Part shown: positions 23,086 to 31,924 of the stretch, in pieces
How positions within the stretch are numbered: position 1 is the first letter of the stretch
Layout of the letters: each line of letters begins with the position of its first letter
Source of the DNA: Candidatus Methanomethylophilaceae archaeon
GTDB lineage: Archaea > Thermoplasmatota > Thermoplasmata > Methanomassiliicoccales > Methanomethylophilaceae
DNA: 44,967 nucleotides
Direction of reading: 5' to 3'
Assembly (NCBI GenBank): GCA_017540825.1
Contig: JAFYAH010000008.1
Location: 1 to 44,967, forward strand
Notes under the pieces: model-generated
Databases searched by the model: none
The model's input: the letters and a program-made list of their open reading frames with translations, nothing else
Told to the model about the DNA's origin: nothing
Translations under genes and position numbers: made by a program

Positions 23086-24159
23086 TTAATCCGCATCGCC
23101 TCGGAGGACGAAGGAGTGCCTCCGGCCGGTCTCGTTCGCTATGAGGTCCAAGGTTCCTTCCTCGATGTCGTACACCGAGCAGTGCCCCGTGTGCCACATG
23201 TCCACCACGCCCTTCCCGGCGAACCTAGCTATAGCGCGGTCTATGCGGGCCTCCATCCAGTCCTCCGCGGGCATGTCGACGGTGTAGTCCCCTTCGCCCT
23301 TGCGGGTGTAGTCGTTGTAGAACTCGCTGTACCAGAACGGCACCGTGGAGCGGTCGTACGTCCGGGAGTACCACGCCCTCCTGAGCGCGTCGAACATGCC
23401 GTCTCTGCCCTCTATCCCCGCGTAGGCGTCGGACAGCACCCTGTACCTCTCCAGCCCGTGGGAGTGGGGCTTGAGGTCCTTCCTCCCCGCCACCCCGGTG
23501 AGGTGGAAGTTGGACAGTATCCTGACGCCGTAGGTGACGCAGGTCCTCCCGCCTATGAACTCCACCACGGCCGAGCCTATGCCGTCCATCAGCATGTAGT
23601 GCATCTCGAAGCCGTCCATATGCCCTCTGGGAAGCGAGTGGACGTCCTTCTCTGACAGCAGCTCCACCGCCTCGTGGACGGATCCGGCGCGGTCCAGGAG
23701 GTAGCGGACGACCAGGGCCATGGACATCCTCTCCTTTCCAGGGTTGGAGGACTCCGTCTTGCCCCTGTCGCTCACCGTTATCCCGTTCACGCAGCAGGCG
23801 AAGCCCGCGTCGTTAACCCCGTCCATGGTCATGAAGGGCACGTAGGCGTACAGCTCCGAAGGCTCCCCGGAGTCCACGACCGAGGACGGGACCAGGGACG
23901 AGGACACCCCCAGGGTGGCATGGAAGCCGTCCCTGGCGGGGGTGTGGACGACGAAGTCCGCCTTGTCGCCGATCGCCCAGTCGTAGTTCCTTCCCAGGAG
24001 GCTCCCCTTGGAGACGGCGGAGCAGGAGGCTCCCCGGGGCGGGTTGGACGCGAAGTACCTCTCGGCCGCCGCATAGTCGTAGTCCCGGAACTACACCTCG
24101 TACAGGAGGTCGTCGACCTTGGTCACCGGTCCCATCAGGGGCGTCCTGCATCCGGTCAT
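23086..24159 (-). CDS. Choloylglycine-hydrolase-family (linear amide C-N hydrolase) protein with in-frame amber codon
   Basis: Reading through a TAG at 24091-24093 (codon 23) gives a 357-residue Ntn-hydrolase of the choloylglycine hydrolase / penicillin V acylase family. Before the amber: VTKVDDLLYEV; after it: FRDYDYAAAERYF, then PPRGASCSAVSKGSLLGRNYDW with the catalytic cysteine (Cys46) and the paired Arg57 and Asp60 of GRNYDW. Further on, FMTMDGVNDAGFACCVNG, SALVVRYLLDRAGSVHEAVE-like helices and a C-terminal IEEGTLDLIANETGR are typical of the family. The amber falls between two halves of a conserved N-terminal motif. Starting after it would need a non-ATG codon, and the nearest usual one (GTG 23907) loses the catalytic cysteine. 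The start at 24159 is an ATGA overlap with the upstream gene. In this pyrrolysine-using lineage the amber may be read as pyrrolysine; a nonsense mutation is the alternative. Likely substrates are N-acyl amides such as conjugated bile salts. Confidence 0.72.
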
Positions 24160-24497
24160 GCCCTTCTCGCTTCTCCCAGGGGCCTGTCCCAGAATATCTT
24201 CGCGTCGTGCTCCGAAGCGATCGAGTCGGCCTTCTCGCGGAAGCTGGAGAGGAGCTCCTCCTCCCTCTTCTTCGAGCGCCTTCCCGGAGCCTCGTACAGG
24301 TTCGTCTCCCAGCAGGCGTCGTACGACACGCGGAAGTCCTCCGGGTCCTCGTGAGGGAAGAAGCTCAGGGAGACGTAGTACTTTATGCGCCTGTCCCTTG
24401 ACTCGGCCACCAGGGCCGCCTTGACCGCGCGGCGGGGGACGCCGTTCGCCTCGCATTCCGCCTCGAAGTACTGCATGTAGACGTCAATAGGATCCAT
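24156..24497 (-). CDS. Small unknown protein, first gene of the amide hydrolase operon
   Basis: 113 residues from the ATG at 24497 (MDPIDVYMQYFEAECEANGV). It is mostly helical and charged (RRAVKAALVAESRDRRIKYY, a middle YVSLSFFPHEDPEDFRVSYD strand region, then KREEELLSSFREKADSIASE). I recognise no family. Its TGA overlaps the ATG of the amber-containing hydrolase gene (ATGA), so the two are coupled. An earlier in-frame ATG (24521) is possible but lies in the likely promoter. It could be a regulatory or chaperone-like partner; nothing shows this directly. Confidence 0.5.
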   Translation of the reverse strand: MDPIDVYMQYFEAECEANGVPRRAVKAALVAESRDRRIKYYVSLSFFPHEDPEDFRVSYDACWETNLYEAPGRRSKKREEELLSSFREKADSIASEHDAKIFWDRPLGEARRA

Positions 24498-24931
24498 GCG
24501 TCTGTATAACGCATGCCAGGACATTATTGTAGCGATTGGAGCCAGCGAGCCACCCTGAAGAACCCGGTCGCGTCCTGATAGCTTGGCTGATGTCTCCATG
24601 GCTAGCTCTTTAATGGCTCTATATGCAAATATGGATCACGACAGCGGACAACGTTCTAGTTCTTTGTACAAATAATTATAATTAAGTTATTACTGCAAAT
24701 TCACTCAATTATTTGATGCATATAAGTAAATAATGTACCTTATCTATCAAAATAATACTTTATTGATAATAGACGGAACAGAGCCTCCTTTAACATCTAT
24801 AATAGCGTTATTGGGAATTATTCATTTATTTATAACACCATAATTATATATAATATAATCAATCGCAACATGCCGTTTCATGCTCTTTCGAACATGGCGG
24901 CAAGGGGCGAAAGCCCTGAAGGAGGGTTTGA
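24498..24931 (+). promoter_or_regulatory. AT-rich control region of mtbC-mtbB
   Basis: This 430-base gap between divergent genes is strongly AT-rich from 24600. For mtbC, TTATATATAATATAA (24844-24858) is an excellent TATA element, predicting a leader of about 50 bases, and GAAGGAGGG (24918-24926) is the ribosome-binding site before ATG 24932. Further upstream TATCAA (24745-24750) and TTGATA (24763-24768) form a short inverted repeat that could bind a regulator, roughly 90 bases before the TATA box. Methylamine operons are substrate-induced in methanogens; the regulator is not visible here. Confidence 0.5.
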
Positions 24932-25576
24932 ATGGCATTCGAGAACGAGACTCAGAAACTACATGATGCGCTTGTTTCATGCAAAGTACCCGAAATCTCC
25001 AAAGCAGTCGACGAGGCCCACGCCGCTGGCATGCCAGCCACCGAGATAATCAACACCCTCGGCGGAAGCATGTCCGAGGTCGGTGTCCTGTTCGAGAGGG
25101 GGAAGCTCTTCCTGCCTCACGTACTGTCGGCCGCGGCAGGAATGAAGAAAGCGATGGAAGCTCTCAACGACGAGCTCTCCGCAGGGAACTCCGGCGGCGA
25201 CGTGAAGGCGTCCGCCGTCATGGGGACCGTCGAGGGCGACGTCCACGACATCGGCAAGTCGATCTGCTCCACCATGCTGCAGTGCGCCGGGTTTGACGTC
25301 CACGACCTCGGAAGGGACGTCCCTCTCGGGAAGTTCGTCGACGAGTGCAAGGCAGGATGCACGTTCTGCGGGATGTCCGCGCTCATGACCACCACCATGG
25401 TCCAGATGAAGACCGTCATAGACAACCTCAAGGAAGAGGGTATCCGCGACAAGGTCACCGTTATGGTGGGAGGCGCGCCCATCACCCAGGGATTCTGCGA
25501 CAAGATAGGCGCGGACATCTACGGAGAGTCCGCATCCGAGACCACAAGGAAGGCCCAGGACGTCCTCGGAGCCTGA
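24932..25576 (+). CDS. mtbC: Dimethylamine corrinoid protein MtbC
   Basis: 214 residues, normal length for methylamine corrinoid proteins. An N-terminal helical cap (about residues 1-85) is followed by the B12-binding Rossmann domain with the base-off/His-on motif GDVHDIGKS (His105 as the lower cobalt ligand), the [10 protein letters not shown] segment and the [10 protein letters not shown] loop. It carries the methyl group from dimethylamine, delivered by MtbB, to the CoM methyltransferase (MtbA), which is not in this window. The assignment to dimethylamine rather than mono- or trimethylamine rests on the partner gene mtbB 26 bases downstream. Cytoplasmic. Confidence 0.9.
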   Translation: MAFENETQKLHDALVSCKVPEISKAVDEAHAAGMPATEIINTLGGSMSEVGVLFERGKLFLPHVLSAAAGMKKAMEALNDELSAGNSGGDVKASAVMGTVEGDVHDIGKSICSTMLQCAGFDVHDLGRDVPLGKFVDECKAGCTFCGMSALMTTTMVQMKTVIDNLKEEGIRDKVTVMVGGAPITQGFCDKIGADIYGESASETTRKAQDVLGA

Positions 25577-25602
25577 AACCGTTTTTTCTAAGAGGGAACA
25601 AA

Positions 25603-27006
25603 ATGACTGAGTACTACACTAGGATGGGAGACGGCCGCAGGGTGACGATGACCAAAGAGCAGGTCATGACCGACATCCAGGCCGGAACCGCGGACGCCGC
25701 AGACATGGCGGGAATCCCCGCGCTCGACGCGAACGACATCGAGCACATGTGCGAGATCGTCATCGACCAGAGCAGGGTCGTCGGGGTCGAGCCCGGGCAC
25801 GAGGTCGTCATGACCTACGACATCGGGCAGCTGGACTTCACCGGCGACAACGGGAACTCCGGGAACGGGGTCGACATGGGAAGGCTCGAAGCCGCGCTCC
25901 TTCATGAGAGGGCTCTCGGAGCCGACACCTTCGAGCTCTCGCACTCCGACTACTCGATCAAGCCCGTGAAGCCCGTCATCTCCATGGAGATGCAGGCGAT
26001 GGAGGAGATCCAGTCCGAGATCATAGCCCCGTACTTCTACGGCGCGATGCCCAACATGGGTCTCTACTACGCTCCTGACGGCCCTTACGGGAACCCTGCG
26101 GACCTCATGAGGGAGTTCAAGATCGACGAGTCCATGGCCTCCTCCGAGGCCGCCGCGGACCATCTCGCGAGGGACATCGAGTTCGTCACCACCAGGCTCC
26201 AGGCGGCCGGGTCCGACGGTTTCAACTTCGACACCACCGGGTCCGCAGGTGACGCCGACTTCGTCGGTACTCTGAACGGCGTGAGGATCCTCAGGGAGCA
26301 GTGCCCCGAGGCCTACATCAACGTCGGAGCCGCCGGAGAGTCCGTCATGGGGATCCACGGCATGATGGAGTTCGACGGAGAGATCGCCGCAGGCCTCTAC
26401 CCCCATCAGCAGTGCAAGCTCATCGCCAAGGCCGGAGCCAACGTCTTCGGAGCCGTGTGCAACACCAACACCTCCAGATCCCTCGCATGGAACCTCGGAA
26501 GGGCCGTCACCTTCATCAAGAAGGCCGTAGAGGACTCCCCCATACCCGTACACGTGGACATGGGGATGGGAGTCGGAGGGATACCCATGTTCGAGACCCC
26601 TCCCCTCGACGCGGTCGCCAGGTGCAACAAGGCCATGGTCGAGATCGCCAAAGTCGACGGCGTCTAGGTCGGGGTCGGGGACCCTCTCGGGATGGACATC
26701 CCCCACCTGGTGGCGTCCGGAATGGGCGGCATCAGGACCGCCGGAGACATGGTCGCCAGGATGATGTACGCCAAGAACATGAAGCTCGACGTGGCCAAGG
26801 AGTACGTCGCCAAGAAGCTCGGCGTCACCACGATGGACCTCGGCGACGAATGCGTCATGAGGGACCTCCGCGAGGAGCTCAAGATCGGGTCCGTCACCGG
26901 AATCCCCGGAGCGCCCCGCGGTATCCTCGCCAAGATGAACATCGAGGACATCCTCGACATCAAGATCAACAGCTGCGAGAAGTTCCGCGAGAAGCTCAGA
27001 AGATAA
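25603..27006 (+). CDS. mtbB: Dimethylamine methyltransferase MtbB with pyrrolysine (amber codon 355)
   Basis: The gene is interrupted by an in-frame TAG at 26665-26667 (codon 355) and continues in the same frame to TAA at 27004-27006, giving 467 residues. That length and amber position match Methanosarcina MtbB (467 residues, pyrrolysine about 356). Typical segments: [73 protein letters not shown] before the amber and [20 protein letters not shown] after it. The enzyme has a TIM-barrel fold in which pyrrolysine activates dimethylamine and passes a methyl group to Co(I)-MtbC. It lies 26 bases after mtbC, with a leader TTTTTTCTAAGAGGG containing a weak binding site. A hairpin terminator follows. 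The pyl genes needed to decode it are elsewhere. Confidence 0.95.
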
Positions 27007-27031
27007 ACAAAACCTCTCCAAACCTCTTTGC

Positions 27032-27072
27032 GGGTGGCGATCGGCCTTCGGTCGCCATCCTTTCTCCTCTTC
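27032..27072 (+). terminator. Terminator of mtbC-mtbB
   Basis: GGGTGGCGAT (27032-27041) pairs with GTCGCCATCC (27051-27060) through two G-T wobbles, with a 9-base loop, followed by TTTCTCCTCTTC. It starts 26 bases after the mtbB stop. Confidence 0.55.
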
Positions 27073-27126
27073 GACCGCAATAGGATTCGCATGGAACGTC
27101 CTTGCTCGGTGTTATGCCATAATTTG

Positions 27127-27172
27127 TAAAAAAACAGAAGAAGTTTGAGGACGGGCCCGCAGGTCCGCCCTC
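27127..27172 (-). terminator. Terminator of the APC permease gene
   Basis: On the minus strand, shortly after the permease stop at 27186, a GC-rich imperfect hairpin (27148-27172, GGGCGGAC pairing region with GTCC) is followed by a TTTTTTT run (complement of 27127-27133). Confidence 0.45.
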
Positions 27173-27185
27173 TTGAATGCGCACT

Positions 27186-28685
27186 TCACTCGTCCGCGAA
27201 GTTGATCCCGCATGACATCTCGGGATGATGCTTGTGGTTCCACCACTGGATGGCCATCCAGCAAGGCACGTAGGCGAACGTGGCCGCTATGCCCACGAAG
27301 ACGTACATCAGGCCCATGGTGATGTACACGTAGTAGAGCAGGCCCGGAATCATGAAGAAGAACTCGAAGATGGCCATGAACCATGCTCCGGCGTACCAGA
27401 AGCCTCCGACCCTGTAGACCCTCTCCACGTCCTTGAATCTGGGGTCCCTGCGGGACTTGATGAACGCGAGGCAGCACATCCCGAGGGCGATGGCGAATCC
27501 CAGCGCGGAAACGGCCAGGATCTGCGAGGCGGTGATCCCTGCGAGGATGATGACGAACCCGACGAAGGCCTCGAAGTACATGGCGTACATGGGGACCCCG
27601 TAGCTGTTGGTCTTGGAGAAGAGCAGGGGGAAGTTCCCGTCCTTGGCCATGATCTGGATGGTCCTGGCGGTCGCGAGGAAGGCGCTCTGGATGATCATGA
27701 CCATCCCGGCTATGAGCAGGAAGACGGCGATCAGCCCGCCGATGTCCCCGAAGTCGGACTTGGCGATGGGTATGAGGGTGGATGCTCCCGCCTCCTCGAT
27801 GCCGGCCTGGCCGAGGGTCCCGTACATGCAGAACGCAATGACGAAGTACATGAACAGGCACAGGAGGCCGCAGGCGGTCAGAGCCTTGGGGACGTCCTTC
27901 TCGGGCTGCTTGTACTCCGCGCCGTATGTGGCGGCGGACTCCCATCCGACGGCGCTCCACTGCGCGACGGTGAAACATCCGAGGATCATTAGGAGGGTGT
28001 CCCCGTCCCATGCCCAGGGGACCGTCTCGGTCAGATACCACGACTTGTTCTCCGGGATGAGCTCTCCGGTTATGTAGTCGAGGTTGAAGGTGCCGTTTAT
28101 CAGGGGCACCAGGCAAATGATCAGTATGGGAATGATGGTGATGGCCGCGAGGATGAGCTGAACTTTGGCGCCTCCCTCGAGCCCTTTGCGCCCTGTGATA
28201 ATGATGAACCCGTAGATGAGCGCACCGAGGAGGAGGTAGAACCCTGTGGCGGTGATCCCCTCGATGCCGAGCTCGAAGTAGTCGTTGATGTAGACACCGG
28301 TCATTATCGTGAAGATGGGGATGACCGGAACCCAGGTGGCGAAGTAGGCCCATGCTCCCAGAGACCCGATGACTCTGCCCGTGTTGATCTTCTTGTTCTT
28401 GTATTTCTCGTCGTCTCTGTAGATGTGCTGGATTGAGCCTCCGATACCTGCTACGCCGAAGGTGGCGCACATCTCTCCTAACGGGAGGTTGAGCAAGAAA
28501 CCAGAAAGGACGGAGAACACCCAGATGAGGATGCTCATGGCCCACAGGCTCAGGGAAAGATCGCACAGGGACGGGACGATCAGGATCGGGATTCCCATAG
28601 CGATGATGAGACCCTGCTTCCAGTCTATCGTCCTGAGAAGCTCGTAGGTACCGCCTTGGGTACCGCTGCTTTCTGCGTCTGCCAT
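27186..28685 (-). CDS. APC-superfamily permease, candidate methylamine importer
   Basis: 499 residues with about 12 hydrophobic helices, typical of amino acid-polyamine-organocation permeases (start MADAESSGTQGGTYELLRTI, then GIPILIVPSLCDLSLSLWAM, the conserved helix-1 like region, and internal WSAVGWESAATYGAEYKQPE, which resembles the APC helix-6 'F-x-G-x-E' motif). Similar permeases are encoded with methylamine methyltransferases in methanogens (mtmP/mttP/mtbP type), so dimethylamine or another methylated amine is the likely substrate; the sequence alone cannot prove it. The ATG at 28685 is preferred to 28820 because GAGGT lies just before it and AAATTTATACC (28740-28750) is a suitable TATA box. 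It converges on mtbB. Confidence 0.78.
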   Translation of the reverse strand: MADAESSGTQGGTYELLRTIDWKQGLIIAMGIPILIVPSLCDLSLSLWAMSILIWVFSVLSGFLLNLPLGEMCATFGVAGIGGSIQHIYRDDEKYKNKKINTGRVIGSLGAWAYFATWVPVIPIFTIMTGVYINDYFELGIEGITATGFYLLLGALIYGFIIITGRKGLEGGAKVQLILAAITIIPILIICLVPLINGTFNLDYITGELIPENKSWYLTETVPWAWDGDTLLMILGCFTVAQWSAVGWESAATYGAEYKQPEKDVPKALTACGLLCLFMYFVIAFCMYGTLGQAGIEEAGASTLIPIAKSDFGDIGGLIAVFLLIAGMVMIIQSAFLATARTIQIMAKDGNFPLLFSKTNSYGVPMYAMYFEAFVGFVIILAGITASQILAVSALGFAIALGMCCLAFIKSRRDPRFKDVERVYRVGGFWYAGAWFMAIFEFFFMIPGLLYYVYITMGLMYVFVGIAATFAYVPCWMAIQWWNHKHHPEMSCGINFADE

Positions 28686-28976
28686 TTGGTGACCTCTTCG
28701 CAAAGTGTTTCCACTGATGCTTAAAGGGGCATTGCAACATGGTATAAATTTGTTGACGTGTAAATGAAAATATTGACCAAACATGGTTTTATCGTCTATC
28801 AAAGTGGCCCATACAGCCATGTCCTGTTCGCCGAGACCCTTGACGTCGGCCAGCGCAGGAAGGGAGGCGGCGCGGGCCCCCCGCTACCCCAATTAGTTAT
28901 AGCCAGAAGGCGATACATCGCGCAGAGGCGCCCGGCCCTCGACATGGCGCATGGGCGTCCGATGCGAGGAATTCTC
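28686..28976. promoter_or_regulatory. Divergent intergenic region, permease / LRR surface protein
   Basis: The 291 bases carry a TATA box for the permease on the minus strand (AAATTTATACC, 28740-28750) and a TTAGTTATAG element at 28893-28902 that could serve the LRR gene on the plus strand, giving a leader of about 50 bases. A short GC hairpin (GCGGG/CCCGC around 28875-28887) lies before it. The plus-strand frame is open through most of the region but has no sign of protein coding. Confidence 0.4.
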
Positions 28977-30926
28977 ATGAATCCAAGCTTTGTTAGCAAC
29001 AGAAAAACAGAGGCCGTCCTGGTCCTCCTGGTAGCCTCCGTCGCCATTCTGGCGGCCGTCTCCCTGGCTGCGGAGTCTGACGCCGCCAGCGGAAACTGTG
29101 GAGAGAAGCTGACCTGGACCCTGGAAGGCGACAAGCTCACCATATCCGGCAGCGGCAGCATGTACGACTACACCGATACGTCCGCCCCGTGGGGCCCCGC
29201 CGTCGCCGAGCTAGTGGTGGAGGGCAAGCCGTACAACATCGGGAGGTATGCGTTCTCCGGATCCACCGCCCTGACGAGCATCAGCCTCGGCAGCGTCGAG
29301 GAGATAAGCGAGGGGGCCTTCTACGGCTGCACCGCGCTGACCTCCGTCACCATACCGAACAACGTGAAGTACATAAGCAACATGGCGTTCATGGAATGCA
29401 CCGGCCTCAAGGACCTCGAGATCGGCGACAGGGTCATCTCCATAGGCGAGCAGGCGTTCTCCGGATGCACGTCGCTGGTCACGGCCTCCATCGGGAACTA
29501 CGTCGAGACAATCGACGACGAGGCCTTCAGCGGCGATCACAACCTCGTCAGCGTCACCTTCGGGGACAGGGTGAAGTACATCGAGAGCAGGGCCTTCTAC
29601 CGGTGCACGTCGCTCACCAGCCTCAGGTTCCCGGATTCGATCAGAGGCATCATGACCGAGGCCTTCAAGGACGACAGGCTCATCGAGTCCGTGTACTTCG
29701 GGACCGATCTGGTCGCGAAGAGCCCCGACTCGTTCACCGTGGAGTTCCAGGACAAGAACGGAAACGTGGTCACCAACCCGCTGCAGCTCGCAGGCCGCTT
29801 CTACAAGCAGGGCAGCATAAACAACGTCCTCGTGGAGACCGACCCCGAGCAGGACCAGAAGTGCGGGGACGACCTCACCTGGAGCATGAGCCGCGACAAG
29901 CTGACCATATCCGGGACCGGCGACATGTACGACTACGGGTCGTCCGACGCCCCCTGGGGCAGGACCGTGACGGAGATCGTGTTCGAAGGCACCCCCACCA
30001 GCATCGGGGAGAGGGCGTTCAGCAGGTGCCCCATCAGATCCCTGGCCGTCCCTGACTCGGTCACGGTCATCGGGGATGACGCGTTCAAGAACTGCGAGAG
30101 CCTCCAGTCGCTGAGCCTCGGGAGCTCGCTGAGGACGATCGGCGGCTACGCGTTCTCCGAATGCAAGTCCCTCACGTCCGTAGTGATCCCCGACTCTGTC
30201 AGGATCATAGACGACAGCGCGTTCTCGTACTGCTCCGCCCTCAGCTCACTCAAGCTGGGGAGCTCGGTGAGCACCATAGGGGACGGCGCCTTCAGCAACT
30301 GCCCCGCCTTGACCTCCGTGGACTTCCCGGACTCGGTCATCCGCATCTACGACATCGCGTTCAAGTACGACAACGCCATCAGGCACGTCTCCTTCGGCAG
30401 CGGGCTGGACCTGATCATAGACGACTCCTTCTCGGTCGAGTTCCAGGACAAGAACGGGAAGAAGGTCGTCTCTGCCAACGACCTCCGCGGACACACCTAC
30501 GAGGGCGACTCCATGGTCCTTCGCGAGATAGCGTCGGAGCCGGTCCATCCCAGCGGGGTGAGCCTCGACAAGAAGTCCGCCACCATGCAAGTCGGCAAGA
30601 GCCTGAAGCTCACAGCCACCGTGTCTCCCGCCGGAGCCGACGACAAGTCCATAACCTGGTCGTCGGACAACACGAAGGTTGCCACCGTCGACAAGGACGG
30701 GAACGTGAAGGCCGTCTCCGAGGGGAAGGCCACCATAACCGTCACCACCAACGACGGCGGCAAGACCGACTCCTGCGCCGTCACGGTGACCGCGGCTCCC
30801 GCCCCCGGCCCCAGCCCTTCCGGCTCCGGGTCCGACAACACCATGCTGTACGTAGGGATCGCAGTGGCCATAGTGGTCCTGGCGCTCCTCGCCTTCCTGT
30901 TCATGAGGTCGCGCAGCAAGGTCTGA
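28977..30926 (+). CDS. Membrane-anchored LRR-Big2 surface protein with internal duplication
   Basis: 649 residues from the ATG at 28977 (MNPSFVSNRKTEAVLVLLVA, a signal peptide or signal anchor ending near AAESDAASG). Two tandem copies of one unit follow: each starts with a cap CGEKLTWTLEGDKLTISGSG / CGDDLTWSMSRDKLTISGTG and an APWG motif, continues with five or six LRR_5 repeats, and ends with VEFQDKNGNVVTN / VEFQDKNGKKVVSA plus a G-R-F-Y / G-H-T-Y closing strand. Then a Big_2 Ig-like domain (VSLDKKSATMQVGKSLKLTA, ITWSSDNTKVATVDKDGNVK), a Pro-Ser-Gly linker and a C-terminal membrane helix (MLYVGIAVAIVVLALLAFLF) with RSRSK at the inside. It is thus a type I surface protein displaying LRR units away from the cell, probably for attachment. 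A Met five codons earlier is also possible. Confidence 0.88.
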   Translation: MNPSFVSNRKTEAVLVLLVASVAILAAVSLAAESDAASGNCGEKLTWTLEGDKLTISGSGSMYDYTDTSAPWGPAVAELVVEGKPYNIGRYAFSGSTALTSISLGSVEEISEGAFYGCTALTSVTIPNNVKYISNMAFMECTGLKDLEIGDRVISIGEQAFSGCTSLVTASIGNYVETIDDEAFSGDHNLVSVTFGDRVKYIESRAFYRCTSLTSLRFPDSIRGIMTEAFKDDRLIESVYFGTDLVAKSPDSFTVEFQDKNGNVVTNPLQLAGRFYKQGSINNVLVETDPEQDQKCGDDLTWSMSRDKLTISGTGDMYDYGSSDAPWGRTVTEIVFEGTPTSIGERAFSRCPIRSLAVPDSVTVIGDDAFKNCESLQSLSLGSSLRTIGGYAFSECKSLTSVVIPDSVRIIDDSAFSYCSALSSLKLGSSVSTIGDGAFSNCPALTSVDFPDSVIRIYDIAFKYDNAIRHVSFGSGLDLIIDDSFSVEFQDKNGKKVVSANDLRGHTYEGDSMVLREIASEPVHPSGVSLDKKSATMQVGKSLKLTATVSPAGADDKSITWSSDNTKVATVDKDGNVKAVSEGKATITVTTNDGGKTDSCAVTVTAAPAPGPSPSGSGSDNTMLYVGIAVAIVVLALLAFLFMRSRSKV

Positions 30927-30972
30927 TCCTTCCATGGGGCGGGGCCGTCCAGGCTTCGTCCCTAAACGCCTT

Positions 30973-31878
30973 TCATGCCTTATGAGGCGACGGCCCAGCC
31001 GTGCGTCCTTTTGACGATGGTGAACTTCGTCGGCTCAGGAAGGACTTGCACCTGCTGTAGAGGTCGTCGGTGGGCTGGAGGTCCGCCCATCCTTCCGGCG
31101 CGTCCTTGATGGCGAGACGGGTCCTCTCGGAGACTTTCCTGACGTCCTCGTCGAAGGTCTCCCTCTCGCCGATCCCGGTGTCGATCTTCAGTATGTGGCG
31201 GTAGTCTCCCAGGCTCAGGAGCCATCTCAGATAGCCGTCGCGGCCCGGCTCGATGCCGAGTGCCTCCCTCATCTCGTCGGTCAAGCTCTCCTCCGTGGCT
31301 GCCGTCTCAGCCTGGTCCGCGTTCATGAAGTCGTCGAAGTTGCTGGCCATCGCGGGGAACACGTAAAGGTGCCCGGTGAACTGCTTCTGCAGCTCGTTGT
31401 ACTTGGGCCCTCCTGCGATGTTGATCCCGACGCAGTCGTGGCAGAGGCACCCGTTGCTGTCGCAGAACATCGCACCGGGCTTAAGGCCCTTCTCCTCGCA
31501 CCACTTCGGGATGTTCCATTCGTAGCTGCCGCAGGTTCCGAGGTAGAAGCCTATGCCGTCGACAAAGGGCTGCATGTCCACGGCGTAATCCTCAACGGTG
31601 GACTTGAGGACGTCCGGCTTGGAGTGCAGCCCGAGGTCGACCGTCCTGACGAGGATGTTGAAGGCGCCCTCCACAGGGCTGTACCTCCAGCCTGCGACGT
31701 CGCTCCATTCCGTCGTCTCGTATGCGATGCCCGCCTTGTCCAGCTTCCTCTTCAGCGACGAGGCGCTGCCGTCCTCGACGATCGTTATATGTTTCTCCTC
31801 TGGGTCTTTGAGAAGGCTGTAGACTAGGTTGTCGTCCACCATGGGACAGAGGATGAGGCCGAGGACGCCGGATGTCAT
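30973..31878 (-). CDS. DUF1638-like protein, probable frameshift at the 3' end
   Basis: 301 residues from the ATG at 31878. The first 200 residues resemble DUF1638, a methanogen-rich family often linked to corrinoid methyltransferase genes (GLILCPMVDDNLVYSLLKDP, GIGFYLGTCGSYEWNIPKWC, FCDSNGCLCHDCVGINIAGG). Cysteines in CDSNGCLCHDC could bind metal. The last part (DGYLRWLLSLGDYRHILKID and on) is unrecognised. After CKSFL (about 31,040) the frame turns into a Ser/Pro/Arg-rich tail, while another frame reads EPTKFTIVKRTHGWAVAS and stops on TAA at 30980: a one-base shift near 31,037 is likely. It is the last gene of a three-gene operon with a zinc-ribbon protein (46 bases upstream) and a PAS protein. 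A link to methylamine metabolism, 4 kb away, is suggested by family context only. Confidence 0.65.
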   Translation of the reverse strand: MTSGVLGLILCPMVDDNLVYSLLKDPEEKHITIVEDGSASSLKRKLDKAGIAYETTEWSDVAGWRYSPVEGAFNILVRTVDLGLHSKPDVLKSTVEDYAVDMQPFVDGIGFYLGTCGSYEWNIPKWCEEKGLKPGAMFCDSNGCLCHDCVGINIAGGPKYNELQKQFTGHLYVFPAMASNFDDFMNADQAETAATEESLTDEMREALGIEPGRDGYLRWLLSLGDYRHILKIDTGIGERETFDEDVRKVSERTRLAIKDAPEGWADLQPTDDLYSRCKSFLSRRSSPSSKGRTAGPSPHKA

Positions 31879-31924
31879 GAGCCCCTGACCGCCTTCTACA
31901 GATAAGTCGGTTTCCTCAAGACTC

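Noticed and set aside
25588-27021. A 477-codon minus-strand frame opposite mtbB
   Set aside because: Asp/Val/Gly/His-rich text typical of the antisense of a GC-rich gene; mtbB is unmistakable on the plus strand.
27112-28740. A 542-codon frame in a second frame over the permease
   Set aside because: Arg/His/Pro-rich shadow; the other frame gives a clean 12-helix permease.
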